Source: Bradyrhizobium prioriisuperbiae
Lineage (GTDB): Bacteria > Pseudomonadota > Alphaproteobacteria > Rhizobiales > Xanthobacteraceae
DNA: 64,000 nt
Assembly: GCF_032397745.1 (NCBI RefSeq)
Contig: NZ_CP135921.1
Location: 7,862,501-7,926,500, forward strand
Direction: 5' to 3'
A program made the translations under genes and the position numbers. Every line of letters begins with the position of its first letter. Within the stretch, counting starts at the first letter, position 1. The notes under the pieces were generated by a model that saw nothing but the letters and a program-made list of their open reading frames with translations, was not told the origin of the DNA and searched no databases. Of the stretch, positions 26,634-34,617 are shown piece after piece.

Positions 26634-26986
26634 ATGGACTCATTGAAGACCATCGAAGAGGCGCTCGACGTTCTGAGCAAAATCGCGAAGGAATACCCCA
26701 AAGACGAGGTTGGTCTTTGGGCTGGCCCAATGAGCTTGGCCGTACGCCCCGATATCCAGAACATGGTGACAAAGAACTTCCCGGCCGACCGCAAGGCGGC
26801 AGTGCTGAAACGGGAACGAGAACTTGAGAAAGTGCCGGCGCAGTTTGTCGAGGCCGCAGAGAAAGCCGTGGCGAAGAAATCTCCGACCTACAAGACACCG
26901 GTCTTCAAATGCCTTGAACACTTCGATAAGTGCACTAAACACCGAGCCCACGGCAAACACGTCTGCAGAGCCCCATTTGGCCATAT
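26634..26986 (+). pseudogene. Hypothetical protein truncated by an insertion sequence
   Basis: The frame starts at an ATG (MDSLKTIEEALDVLSKI) and codes for a soluble, charged protein of about 118 residues before it enters the left end of the IS element. The open frame continues into IS sequence to 27092, but that part is not native. A Cys-rich stretch (VFKCLEHFDKCTKHRAHGKH) might bind metal. The family was not recognised. The missing 3' half is not found on the other side of the IS. Confidence 0.5.
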
Positions 26987-27004
26987 TGACGTTGCCCCCA
27001 AGAT

Positions 27005-27934
27005 TTATCCAACTCTGAGTTCGCCCTGGCTGTTGGGTTTGCCCGTGTGGGCGGTGGAAGCGACGGGAGCTGGCGCGGAGCCATCGATATAGCGCAGCGT
27101 CAGATCCCGGCGCGGGTGGAAGGTGAAGGCGAACTCGGAAGGCGTCCTCCATCCAAGTTGCGAGTGTGGTCGAGCGTCGTTGTAGTCGGCCCGCCAGCAT
27201 TCGAGAATGACGCGAGCCTGGGCAAGCGACGTGAACAGCGTCTCGTTCAGCAATTCATCCCTCAGGCGCCCATTGAAGCTCTCAATGAAGGCATTCTGCA
27301 TGGGTTTGCCCGGCGCGATGTAGTGCCATGCGACGCGGCTCTGGTCAGCCCAGGTCAGGATGGCGTTGCTGGTCAATTCGCTGCCATTATCGCTGACCAC
27401 CATCTTCGGCTTGCCGCGCTCGACTATCAGGCGGTCCAGTTCCCGCGCCACACGGACGCCGGAGAGTGAGGTGTCGGCCACCAGCGCCAGGCATTCGCGC
27501 GTGCAGTCGTCCACGACGGTCAGGATGCGGAAGCGACGGCCGTCGGTGAGTTGATCCGACACGAAGTCGAGCGACCAGCGTTCGTTCGGCGCTATCGGCA
27601 CCAGCATCGGTGCTCTGGTCCCGATCGCCCGCTTGCGGCCGCCACGGCGGCGCACCGCGAGCCTCTCCTCCCGGTAGAGCCGAAACAGCTTCTTGTGATT
27701 GATCGCATAGCCTTCCCGCTTGAGCAGGACATGCAGGCGCCGATAGCCGAAGCGGCGGCGTTCATGGGCGATCGCCTTCATGCGCTGGCGAAGGCCGGCA
27801 TCGTCCGTTCGGGTCGTCCGGTATCTCATGGTCATACGGCAACAGCCGATGGTTTTACACGCCCGCCGTTCGCTCATTCCGTGGGCATCCACGAGATGGG
27901 CGACAGCTTTCCGCTCGGCCGCGGGCGTCACCAC
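27005..27934 (-). CDS. IS3-family transposase OrfB (DDE catalytic domain)
   Basis: A 309-aa rve-type integrase core. The catalytic DDE residues are in WSLDFVSD, VVSDNGSE and AFIESFNGRLRDE. An N-terminal HTH_21 region (HERRRFGYRRLHVLLKR) is present. The frame overlaps OrfA by 7 bp and starts at GTG. The active product is normally an OrfAB fusion made by -1 frameshifting. It appears intact. Confidence 0.92.
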   Translation of the reverse strand: MVTPAAERKAVAHLVDAHGMSERRACKTIGCCRMTMRYRTTRTDDAGLRQRMKAIAHERRRFGYRRLHVLLKREGYAINHKKLFRLYREERLAVRRRGGRKRAIGTRAPMLVPIAPNERWSLDFVSDQLTDGRRFRILTVVDDCTRECLALVADTSLSGVRVARELDRLIVERGKPKMVVSDNGSELTSNAILTWADQSRVAWHYIAPGKPMQNAFIESFNGRLRDELLNETLFTSLAQARVILECWRADYNDARPHSQLGWRTPSEFAFTFHPRRDLTLRYIDGSAPAPVASTAHTGKPNSQGELRVG

Positions 27935-28194
27935 TTCTTTCCCAAAAGGTCCTTCAGGGCCACATTGTCCAGCATGGCGTCGGCCAGCAACCGCTTCAGC
28001 CGCGTGTTCTCATCCTCCAGCATCCTCAGCCGCTTGGCCTCCGAGACCTCCATCCCGCCAAACCTCGCCTTCCACTTGTAGATGCTGGCGTCACTGACGC
28101 CATGCTTGCGGCATAAATCCGCAACCGAGACGCCGGCCTCGTGCTCCTTCAAAATCCCGATGATCTGCTCTTCCGTAAAACGGCTGCGCTTCAT
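27928..28194 (-). CDS. IS3-family transposase OrfA (HTH)
   Basis: An 88-aa HTH_Tnp_1 protein beginning MKRSRFTEEQIIGILKEHEA, with a recognition helix (GVSDASIYKWKARFGG) and a C-terminal leucine-rich coiled coil. It binds the IS ends. The ATG at 28194 is chosen over an in-frame start at 28230. Confidence 0.9.
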   Translation of the reverse strand: MKRSRFTEEQIIGILKEHEAGVSVADLCRKHGVSDASIYKWKARFGGMEVSEAKRLRMLEDENTRLKRLLADAMLDNVALKDLLGKKW

Positions 28195-28410
28195 GCTCTG
28201 GTCCTTGTCATGGGCCAGAGCGAACTTCAAACTGGATTAAGCCCGGGGGGCAAGGTCATCTCCCATCTTCCTCATTGTTGATAACGTTTGTTGGCAAGCC
28301 CACGATGCTTCTTTCTCAGCCATCGGCGCCCGTGCACGAGGGTCAGGCCGGATAGTGTCCTTCCCCAGACACCAGAGCATTCGCGATTGATTCAGCCATA
28401 CCGCCCCACC

Positions 28411-30198
28411 TCAGGTTCTAAGTTCTTGAGGCGAGGAGCCGTTCGAAACACGAAGGTAATCAGCCCAAAGCGAGGCATATCGGCTTGAATTCTGAAGAAG
28501 ATCATCGTGACGGCCATCACCAACAAGACGGCCTCCATCAAGCACCAGAATTCGTTCCAAATTCCGAGTGGCCGCAAGATTATGGGATACGAGGACCAGC
28601 AGTCGCTCCTGCCCCCAACTCGCGAGTTTACGCTCCAGGGCAATCGCTGCTTCAGCATCCAAGAAAGCGGTCGGCTCGTCGAATAACGCAATCTTCGGGT
28701 TTCTAATAATCGCCCTCGCGATGGCCAACCGCTGACGTTGCCCCCCAGACATCGTCCGCCCATACTCGCCTATTTCAGCGTCCAACCCACCAGGTAGGCT
28801 TTCGACACAATCCAACGCACCCGAGAATCGCAGACCTTCCCGTATCGCCGCGTCGTCCACCACTCGCCCGCCAGCGAGATTCTCCCTAATGGTTCCGGAA
28901 AAGAGCACCGTATCCTGATAGACGACGCCGAAATTTTTGCGAAGCGCTCTCGGGTCGTAATTTTTCAGATCGTGCCCTGAAATTTCAACCCGCCCGGAAT
29001 AGTCGGTGCAAAGCCCCAGCAATACCTTGATCAAACTGGTCTTACCGGAGCCATTCCGGCCGACGAGAGCGACGATGCCACGTTCAGGCAAAACAAGATC
29101 AATATTGTCCAGCGCAACCTGGGTAGATCCAGGATAAACTAGGGTGACGCCACGAAAGGCAATTTCTCCTGGGCGAAGCTGGCTTAGTGGCGGGTGAATT
29201 GCAGCCCGTTCGCGAGGGCTTGCCAAGAATGCATCGATTTGCCCGATCGCTACATTTGCCTCCTGGTACTGATCCAGGAAGTTGCCACTCTGAAGCAAGG
29301 GGTCCGCAATCCTACTTGCGAGCAGCTGAAGAGCCAGGAGATCGCCTACCGAAATTTGTCCTTGGTAAAGCCGCAAACATCCGAGAATCAGAACGAATAA
29401 CAAAAGCGAGCGCGAACCCAACTGGGATCTTACGGCAAATGTACGATTCAGCCGCAACAACCTACGCAATGTGCCCAATGTTGTTTCGGTTGAAGCGATC
29501 CACCGACGCATGCGCGTACTTTCGTCGGCCAGCGCCTTGATAGTGGCAATGCCATTTACAGTTTCCGCAGCAAGGTTATGGCGCCTTCCGACATCTTCGT
29601 AGTACGCCTCGGACGCTCCATAAAGTTCATCCAATGGCTTCCGTATGGCGGCCATAGATAGCAGCGCTATGACAAGGAAACCGCATGCAATACCAAAATC
29701 GTAGTAGAACATTACCAATAACGAAACGGACGCACTTCCAACTTCAAATACGATGTTAGGCAGATGAAAGATAACGAAGTCTCGAATCTTCGTAACTTGC
29801 TGAAAGTGATTAATCGTCTCTCCCGACGGAAGCTCGCCAAATCTCGTCTTAAGCCTTAATAGGTAAGCAAAGACCCGCCTGGCCATACGTCGATCAATGA
29901 AGGTCGCGAGCTCTATTGTTAGGGTTTGCCTATAGTAAGACAGTGCAGACTCAGCAAGTATCGAGGCCGCAACAACCAAGACCAAACCAATCAGCCATCC
30001 GACAGCTTGACCTGCGACGATTACATCCAATGCCTTCTGCGCACTGATAGGCAGCACGAGAGCTGTTCCGTATGTCGATAAGATTACGAAACACAGCAAT
30101 ACTATTTGGCGTTGGCGCAACAAAAGCGAACGAGCAATCCAACCCCAACTAAAGTGAGCAGCTCCGGCTAACCTCATTGATGCGCTCGAACCCGACAT
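28411..30198 (-). CDS. ABC transporter, fused permease-ATPase
   Basis: A half-transporter of 595 aa with an N-terminal six-helix ABC_membrane domain (about 25-300) and a C-terminal nucleotide-binding domain. The Walker A is VGRNGSGKTS, the Q-loop VVYQDTVLFSG, the signature MSGGQRQR, the Walker B ALFDEPT and the H-loop LVSHN. It forms a homodimer and exports lipophilic or peptide substrates. ATP hydrolysis residues are intact and no peptidase domain is present. GGGAATTGGGA precedes the ATG at 30198. Its position between the two biosynthetic blocks and divergent from an MbtH-like gene suggests it exports an NRPS product. Confidence 0.9.
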   Translation of the reverse strand: MSGSSASMRLAGAAHFSWGWIARSLLLRQRQIVLLCFVILSTYGTALVLPISAQKALDVIVAGQAVGWLIGLVLVVAASILAESALSYYRQTLTIELATFIDRRMARRVFAYLLRLKTRFGELPSGETINHFQQVTKIRDFVIFHLPNIVFEVGSASVSLLVMFYYDFGIACGFLVIALLSMAAIRKPLDELYGASEAYYEDVGRRHNLAAETVNGIATIKALADESTRMRRWIASTETTLGTLRRLLRLNRTFAVRSQLGSRSLLLFVLILGCLRLYQGQISVGDLLALQLLASRIADPLLQSGNFLDQYQEANVAIGQIDAFLASPRERAAIHPPLSQLRPGEIAFRGVTLVYPGSTQVALDNIDLVLPERGIVALVGRNGSGKTSLIKVLLGLCTDYSGRVEISGHDLKNYDPRALRKNFGVVYQDTVLFSGTIRENLAGGRVVDDAAIREGLRFSGALDCVESLPGGLDAEIGEYGRTMSGGQRQRLAIARAIIRNPKIALFDEPTAFLDAEAAIALERKLASWGQERLLVLVSHNLAATRNLERILVLDGGRLVGDGRHDDLLQNSSRYASLWADYLRVSNGSSPQELRT

Positions 30199-30657
30199 TC
30201 CCAATTCCCAACACGCGGCGCTTCGGCCAATTTCTGAATTCTCACTTAAAAACTGTTATTGCTTTGCCTCTGGCTACCTTATTCGATGCTGGGAATCGTC
30301 CTGGTCATTTGGGCCTGGCGCCCCCAATGAGGATTTTCCAACACCACTTTCTCCCAATACGGGAACAAGCCGCCGCTTCAAACTGTGTTGTAGGGCTCTC
30401 CTAGATAGCTCAGCAAGCTGTGGTCCGCGCCCCAAAATACGGGCGCGCGTTCAGGGTCGTAAGCGGCAGGTCCATAGGAACCTTTGCATGGCGATCACAG
30501 AAAGAACAATTGATCGAAGGTGCACACGGACATCGCGTGCAGTTTTCACAATTTCGGTATTTTTCGTCGCATGACTGCAAATGCTTGCGCGCGCAGCTTG
30601 ACAGAAATAAGCTCGCTCGTCGCTTGGCATGCGAATGCTTGGATTGGAGAGTCAGTT
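30199..30657. promoter_or_regulatory. Divergent intergenic region between ABC transporter and MbtH-like gene
   Basis: No credible gene lies here. It must hold the promoters of the ABC transporter (-) and the MbtH-like gene (+). I could not define their boxes with confidence. Confidence 0.35.
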
Positions 30658-30867
30658 ATGAATAGCGATGATGACGATGCTGACGTGCTCTACTACGTCG
30701 TAGTCAACGCCGAGGAGCAATATTCAATTTGGCGCGCCAGCAAGAAGGTCCCAAACGGCTGGTCCATTGTTGGCGAGAAGCGCAAGAAGCAGGAATGTCT
30801 ATCTTATATCAATGAGGTCTGGACAGACATGCGACCGCTCAGTCTTCGAAAACAGATGGCTTCGTAG
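30658..30867 (+). CDS. MbtH-like protein
   Basis: A 69-aa MbtH-family protein. It has the signature residues NAEEQYSIWRASKKVPNGW and ECLSYINEVWTDMRPLSLR, including the conserved tryptophans. These proteins bind adenylation domains and raise their solubility and activity. The usual SIWP reads SIWR here, a small deviation. GGAG lies about ten bases before the ATG. It is a lone plus-strand gene between the two NRPS systems and could serve either. Confidence 0.92.
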   Translation: MNSDDDDADVLYYVVVNAEEQYSIWRASKKVPNGWSIVGEKRKKQECLSYINEVWTDMRPLSLRKQMAS

Positions 30868-31059
30868 GTCGAGCTGGCGGTCATCGCTCGACCGAGAGCA
30901 GGAATGCAGGGTCGTGCGGGGGCGTCCGAAAAGCAAGCGGTATCATCCCAGTTCAAGTGCGGGCGAGGCGCTGCAAGAGGCATGGCACCGCCACCAAGAC
31001 CGAAATATTGCTGAATCAGCCAACCGCTGAAACGCACGAAGCTTTCGGCTTTGGTTTGA

Positions 31060-31281
31060 TTACACTTTACGTTCAAATCCATCATCGCTCCAGTCTTCGC
31101 TGCCGACTCCATGGTGGACCAGGAACAGACAATCGGGATCATGGCGACGCTTGACTTCGCGTAGTCGCTGATAATTGTCACCCCAGAATGCTATCTGCCA
31201 ATCTTCCTGCCAAGACGCCACGGAAAATTCTGATGGTAAACTCCGGAATGATGACGGCTCCTGAACGGTGCCAACCATTCG
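31060..31281 (-). pseudogene. C-terminal remnant of a BBE-type FAD-linked oxidase
   Basis: The minus-strand frame reads EDWQIAFWGDNYQRLREVKR then RHDPDCLFLVHHGVGSEDW, the C-terminal signature of berberine-bridge-like flavin oxidases. The FAD-binding domain is absent and the frame is broken just upstream. Flanking DNA (30868-31059 and 31282-31512) holds no other recognisable gene. Confidence 0.6.
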
Positions 31282-31539
31282 CCAGCAACCATTTGAACCT
31301 CCACGGGCTCATGTCGCTAGAGAGAATCCTGAGCCTTTGCTCGCTATATGTAGCTGGCTTAATCGCCCTTGACCATTTTCGGCGCCTTCGGCTGGTGGAC
31401 GGTCGATGCGCCTTGTGAGGAGAATCGCCGCACACGTGTCGAGCGACCGTTCTGATCGCCGTCGACGGTCCTTACCGAGATCCGTTCGTCAAATGCGCGA
31501 CTTGAAATACGTTCAAATGATCATTCCGATATTCGATGG

Positions 31540-31743
31540 CATTGAAGTGCCAGACCTTTCGCGGTTGCGGAAGCCGCCGCACGCGCCTTCCGCTGGTTCT
31601 GACCGTATCGTGGAATGAAAATCAGTATGCATCCCTAGCAATTTCAATGGGTATTCCGACCGGATCGCCAAGTGGGCCCCTAGACTTATCAACAAATTTG
31701 CCATTCGGTCAGAATGAAAATTGCTGCGACTATAGGCGGTCAA
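31540..31743 (-). pseudogene. Possible epoxide-hydrolase-like fragment
   Basis: About 40 residues (LAIRSEYPLKLLGMHTDFHS) resemble the segment after the nucleophile elbow of epoxide hydrolase-like alpha/beta hydrolases. Nothing else of the gene was found. The remaining sequence up to 32024 is unassigned. Confidence 0.3.
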
Positions 31744-32024
31744 CCTGTTGTCGGGGATTGGTAGCGGGGGACGCTACCGCTTTTCCACACACCAAACGAA
31801 CCTCCGATATTCCGGCCGTTCGTCTACCGACGGGCTGGACGAAGCCCGCGTCGCGCGACCGATACCTTCTTCCGAAGCCGAAGATCGCTGGGCCCACAGA
31901 TCGGACTATTTTCGCAGCTTCTCGCGTGCGACCGAACTGATCGTCACTTGTGTGGCGCGCATGACACGAGGAATGAAGGCTGCCGCGTGGAGTGCTGCCG
32001 GGAGCATCATCGGCGGCCCACGCG

Positions 32025-33638
32025 TCACGGGCTTGTAACTGGCGATGCCGCATGGTTCGCAATAAGGTCCGCCGCCCGTTCCGCGATCATGAAGGTCGCG
32101 GCATTGGTATTGGCGCTAACAATCGTCGGCATCACGGATGCGTCGACCACTCGAAGTCCGTTCATCCCATGAAGCTTGAGATCTGGCGCGACGACGCTGA
32201 GCGGATCCGTCCCCATGCGACAGGTCCCCACGGGATGGTAAATGGTTTGGGCGCTTGCGCGAATCCAAACGTCGAGTTCTTCGTCGCTCTGACGACCGAC
32301 GCCTGGCGCGTGTTCGGGTCCCCGAAATTGCGCGAAGGCCGGTTGTGCCACGATTTCCCGCATAATTCGGACCGCGCGCCGCAGAACGGCGACATCCTCC
32401 GGATCATGCAGGTAATTGGGGTCAATAAGAGGTGCAGTTTTGGGATCGACGGAAGCGAGCTTTACCGTTCCAACACTACGTGGCCGGGTGCCGTAGATCG
32501 CTGCCGAAAATCCTTTTTTTTGGACAATGTCTCGGCCATGGTCATTGAACATCAGTAGCGGGAAATGCACCATGAAATCAGGCGCCTCAAGGCCGGTCAG
32601 CGTTTTCAGAAAGGCGATGACCTCCAATCCGTTGCTCGTCGCCGGACCGGTCCCCTTCAGTAGATATTCAAAGACGTCTTGGAGCCCTTTCAGAGGTCTC
32701 GTATGTGAGAGCACAGAATACGGCTTGGTCATCTCCTGTTGGAGCATCACGTCGACATGATCTTGCAGGTTCTTCCCCACGCCGGGCAGTTCGTGAACAA
32801 CCTTCATGCCCGCAGGTGCCAAAATCTTCGGATCCCCGATGCCGGAAAGTTGCAGAATGTGCGGTGAGCCAATGGTGCCGCCACACAAAATGACTTCCCC
32901 GCCCGTGCGCAGGGTATGCCGCTGCTTTTTTCGTTCGTACTCGACGCCAGCCGCTCGCCCATTTTCGACGAGCAGCCGGGTTACCTGTGCGCCCATGATA
33001 ACTTGCAGGTTCTTCCGATCTAGAGCTGGGCGGAGGTATGTGGCCGAGGCGCTTTGTCGCCTGCCGTTTGCGATCGTGCTATCCCCGCGACTAAATCCTT
33101 CCTGGTGAGCGCCATTGGAATCCTCGCTGATCGGATATCCGCCACTCGCTGCAGCTTCCATCCACGCGCGACTTACCGGCGTCATCTGCGAAACCGGTGG
33201 CGCCCTCAGGACGCCGACTGGTCCATCACCACCACGATATTTGTTTGCGCCAGCGGACCAGGTCTCCGACTTACGAAAGTATGGTAAGCATGCTTCGAAA
33301 GACCAGCCGGTCGCACCCATCTGCGTCCACCCATCGAAATCAGCCGGATTTCCGCGAGCGTAGACGAGGCCATTGATAGAACTTGAGCCGCCAAGCACCT
33401 TGCCCCGCGGAAAATAAACGACTCGTCCATTCAATCCAGCCTGAGGCGTCGTCGAGTAGCCCCAGTTTCCGCGGCCGGTTCGCATGAGAACGGAGAAACC
33501 CGCCGGCATGCGGTAGAACAGGCTTTTGTCAGATCCACCGGCTTCCAGCAGCACGACGTTGCAAGCTGGATCAGCGCTGAGGCGGTTTGCCAACACGCAC
33601 CCGGCGGTGCCAGCTCCTATGATGATGTGGTCCGACAT
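32025..33638 (-). CDS. GMC-family FAD oxidoreductase (choline dehydrogenase-like)
   Basis: A 537-aa flavoprotein of the glucose-methanol-choline family. The ADP-binding motif IIGAGTAGCVLANRLS opens the protein. The GMC signatures PRGKVLGGSSSINGLVYARG (about 80) and TIGSPHILQLSGIG (about 250) follow. The catalytic HPVGTCRMG and the closing VSANTNAATFMIAERAADLI are intact. It oxidises primary or secondary alcohols. The ATG at 33638 is the second of two adjacent ATGs and has the better spacing to GGGGAA. It is the only intact gene among catabolic remnants, so it may be unrelated to the biosynthetic genes. Confidence 0.88.
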   Translation of the reverse strand: MSDHIIIGAGTAGCVLANRLSADPACNVVLLEAGGSDKSLFYRMPAGFSVLMRTGRGNWGYSTTPQAGLNGRVVYFPRGKVLGGSSSINGLVYARGNPADFDGWTQMGATGWSFEACLPYFRKSETWSAGANKYRGGDGPVGVLRAPPVSQMTPVSRAWMEAAASGGYPISEDSNGAHQEGFSRGDSTIANGRRQSASATYLRPALDRKNLQVIMGAQVTRLLVENGRAAGVEYERKKQRHTLRTGGEVILCGGTIGSPHILQLSGIGDPKILAPAGMKVVHELPGVGKNLQDHVDVMLQQEMTKPYSVLSHTRPLKGLQDVFEYLLKGTGPATSNGLEVIAFLKTLTGLEAPDFMVHFPLLMFNDHGRDIVQKKGFSAAIYGTRPRSVGTVKLASVDPKTAPLIDPNYLHDPEDVAVLRRAVRIMREIVAQPAFAQFRGPEHAPGVGRQSDEELDVWIRASAQTIYHPVGTCRMGTDPLSVVAPDLKLHGMNGLRVVDASVMPTIVSANTNAATFMIAERAADLIANHAASPVTSP

Positions 33639-33679
33639 CATTTCCCCGCGCGCTGACGGATGCTGCTGTTCTAAGAGCG

Positions 33680-34110
33680 TCAGCGGCTCCGAATTTGCAG
33701 AACGCTTTTTCCAGAGGTCTTCCTGCTCGCAAGGACGTCCATTGCGGCGCACACCTGCTCAAGTCGGGACTCGGCTGTGACACGAGGCTTGAGGTTTCCC
33801 TGACTGATCCGGCCGAGCAGGTCTGCGTGTATCTTGGCTGTGGCCGTGAGGTCTCGATCCTGCCCGGCTCCGTATTTCACTCCGATCAGCGAACTCTGCA
33901 TTGCTGCCAGACCGACGCCGCCTGCAGCACCCATGACAACCAGCCGCTCGCTTGGGATCAACCGCACCCGCGTGTTCAGCGCGTAAAGCGTGGAGCAGTA
34001 CGGGGCACGATAAGCGGCCGCGGAACGAAGGTCAACATCTTCAGGCAAGCGCACTGCTCTCGTTGCGAGCGAGATCATCTCTTCGGCGAAGGCTCCCCGT
34101 CGTGCTGCCC
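33680..34110 (-). pseudogene. Quinone oxidoreductase (MDR) with internal deletion
   Basis: The frame joins an N-terminal-middle part (GAFAEEMISLATRAVRLPED and ERLVVMGAAGGVGLAAMQ) directly to a C-terminal part (SLIGVKYGAG and LASRKTSGKSVLQI). The roughly 110 residues normally between them, including most of the NADPH-binding domain, are missing. The N-terminus upstream of GAFAEE is also replaced by unrelated sequence. It is non-functional. Confidence 0.6.
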
Positions 34111-34271
34111 TTAAGCTGCCGTTGGCATCATCAAATCGCGGAGACGAAATCGCGCGTGGCTGTATGGCCATTGGGAGGGCCGGCGCTGGAGGTATGTTAT
34201 TCAGGCGGCAGGACCAATACTTCCACGCGACCTCATACGCTTCCGTTTCCGCCAACTTTTGCTCCGCCACT

Positions 34272-34617
34272 CCATGCATCGCACAAAATAAGATCGATAC
34301 CAAAATGAATTCTAGCTCGATCGCTTGGTAGAAGGCTGACTTGCAGCGTGAATAGCGGCCAAACATCCGTGCGCATGATCTGGTGCGACAACTGCTTGCG
34401 AATGCCATCTAGCCGCTCACCCGGGTCCGCAATGTCACTTAAGTCGTTGATAGCGCAGCAATGTCGTGTGGTGGACTTCTCTAAGATTTTTTGTTGCCCA
34501 TCGGGAAGAACTACCGCGCGCAACATATCATGTCGATCGATCAGGGACTGTCATGCCAGGATGAATCTGCTTACATCAAAGTGCTCGGCATCAAATTCAA
34601 AGTACGTATACGCGACC
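34272..34617 (-). pseudogene. NRPS condensation/cyclization-domain remnant
   Basis: Immediately after the PKS3 linker, one minus-strand frame reads YFEFDAEHFDVSRFILA, TGA, then QSLIDRHDMLRAVVLPDGQQ, WPLFTLQVSLL and HFGIDLILCDAWS. This is the N-terminal third of a condensation/cyclization-type domain. The stop replaces a residue that is usually Trp (TGG to TGA). The frame decays after DAWS, and 34111-34271 holds nothing recognisable. Confidence 0.65.

Larger units (their letters stand above)
26987..28258 (-). mobile_element. IS3-family (IS407-like) insertion sequence
   Basis: A 1,272-bp element with imperfect terminal inverted repeats: TGACGTTGCCCCCAAG at 26987 and TGACCTTGCCCCCCGG read inward from 28258, similar for about 38 bp down to AGTTCGC. 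It encodes overlapping OrfA and OrfB on the minus strand. The four bases outside each end (ATAT and TCTC) do not match, so no target duplication is visible. Confidence 0.88.
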
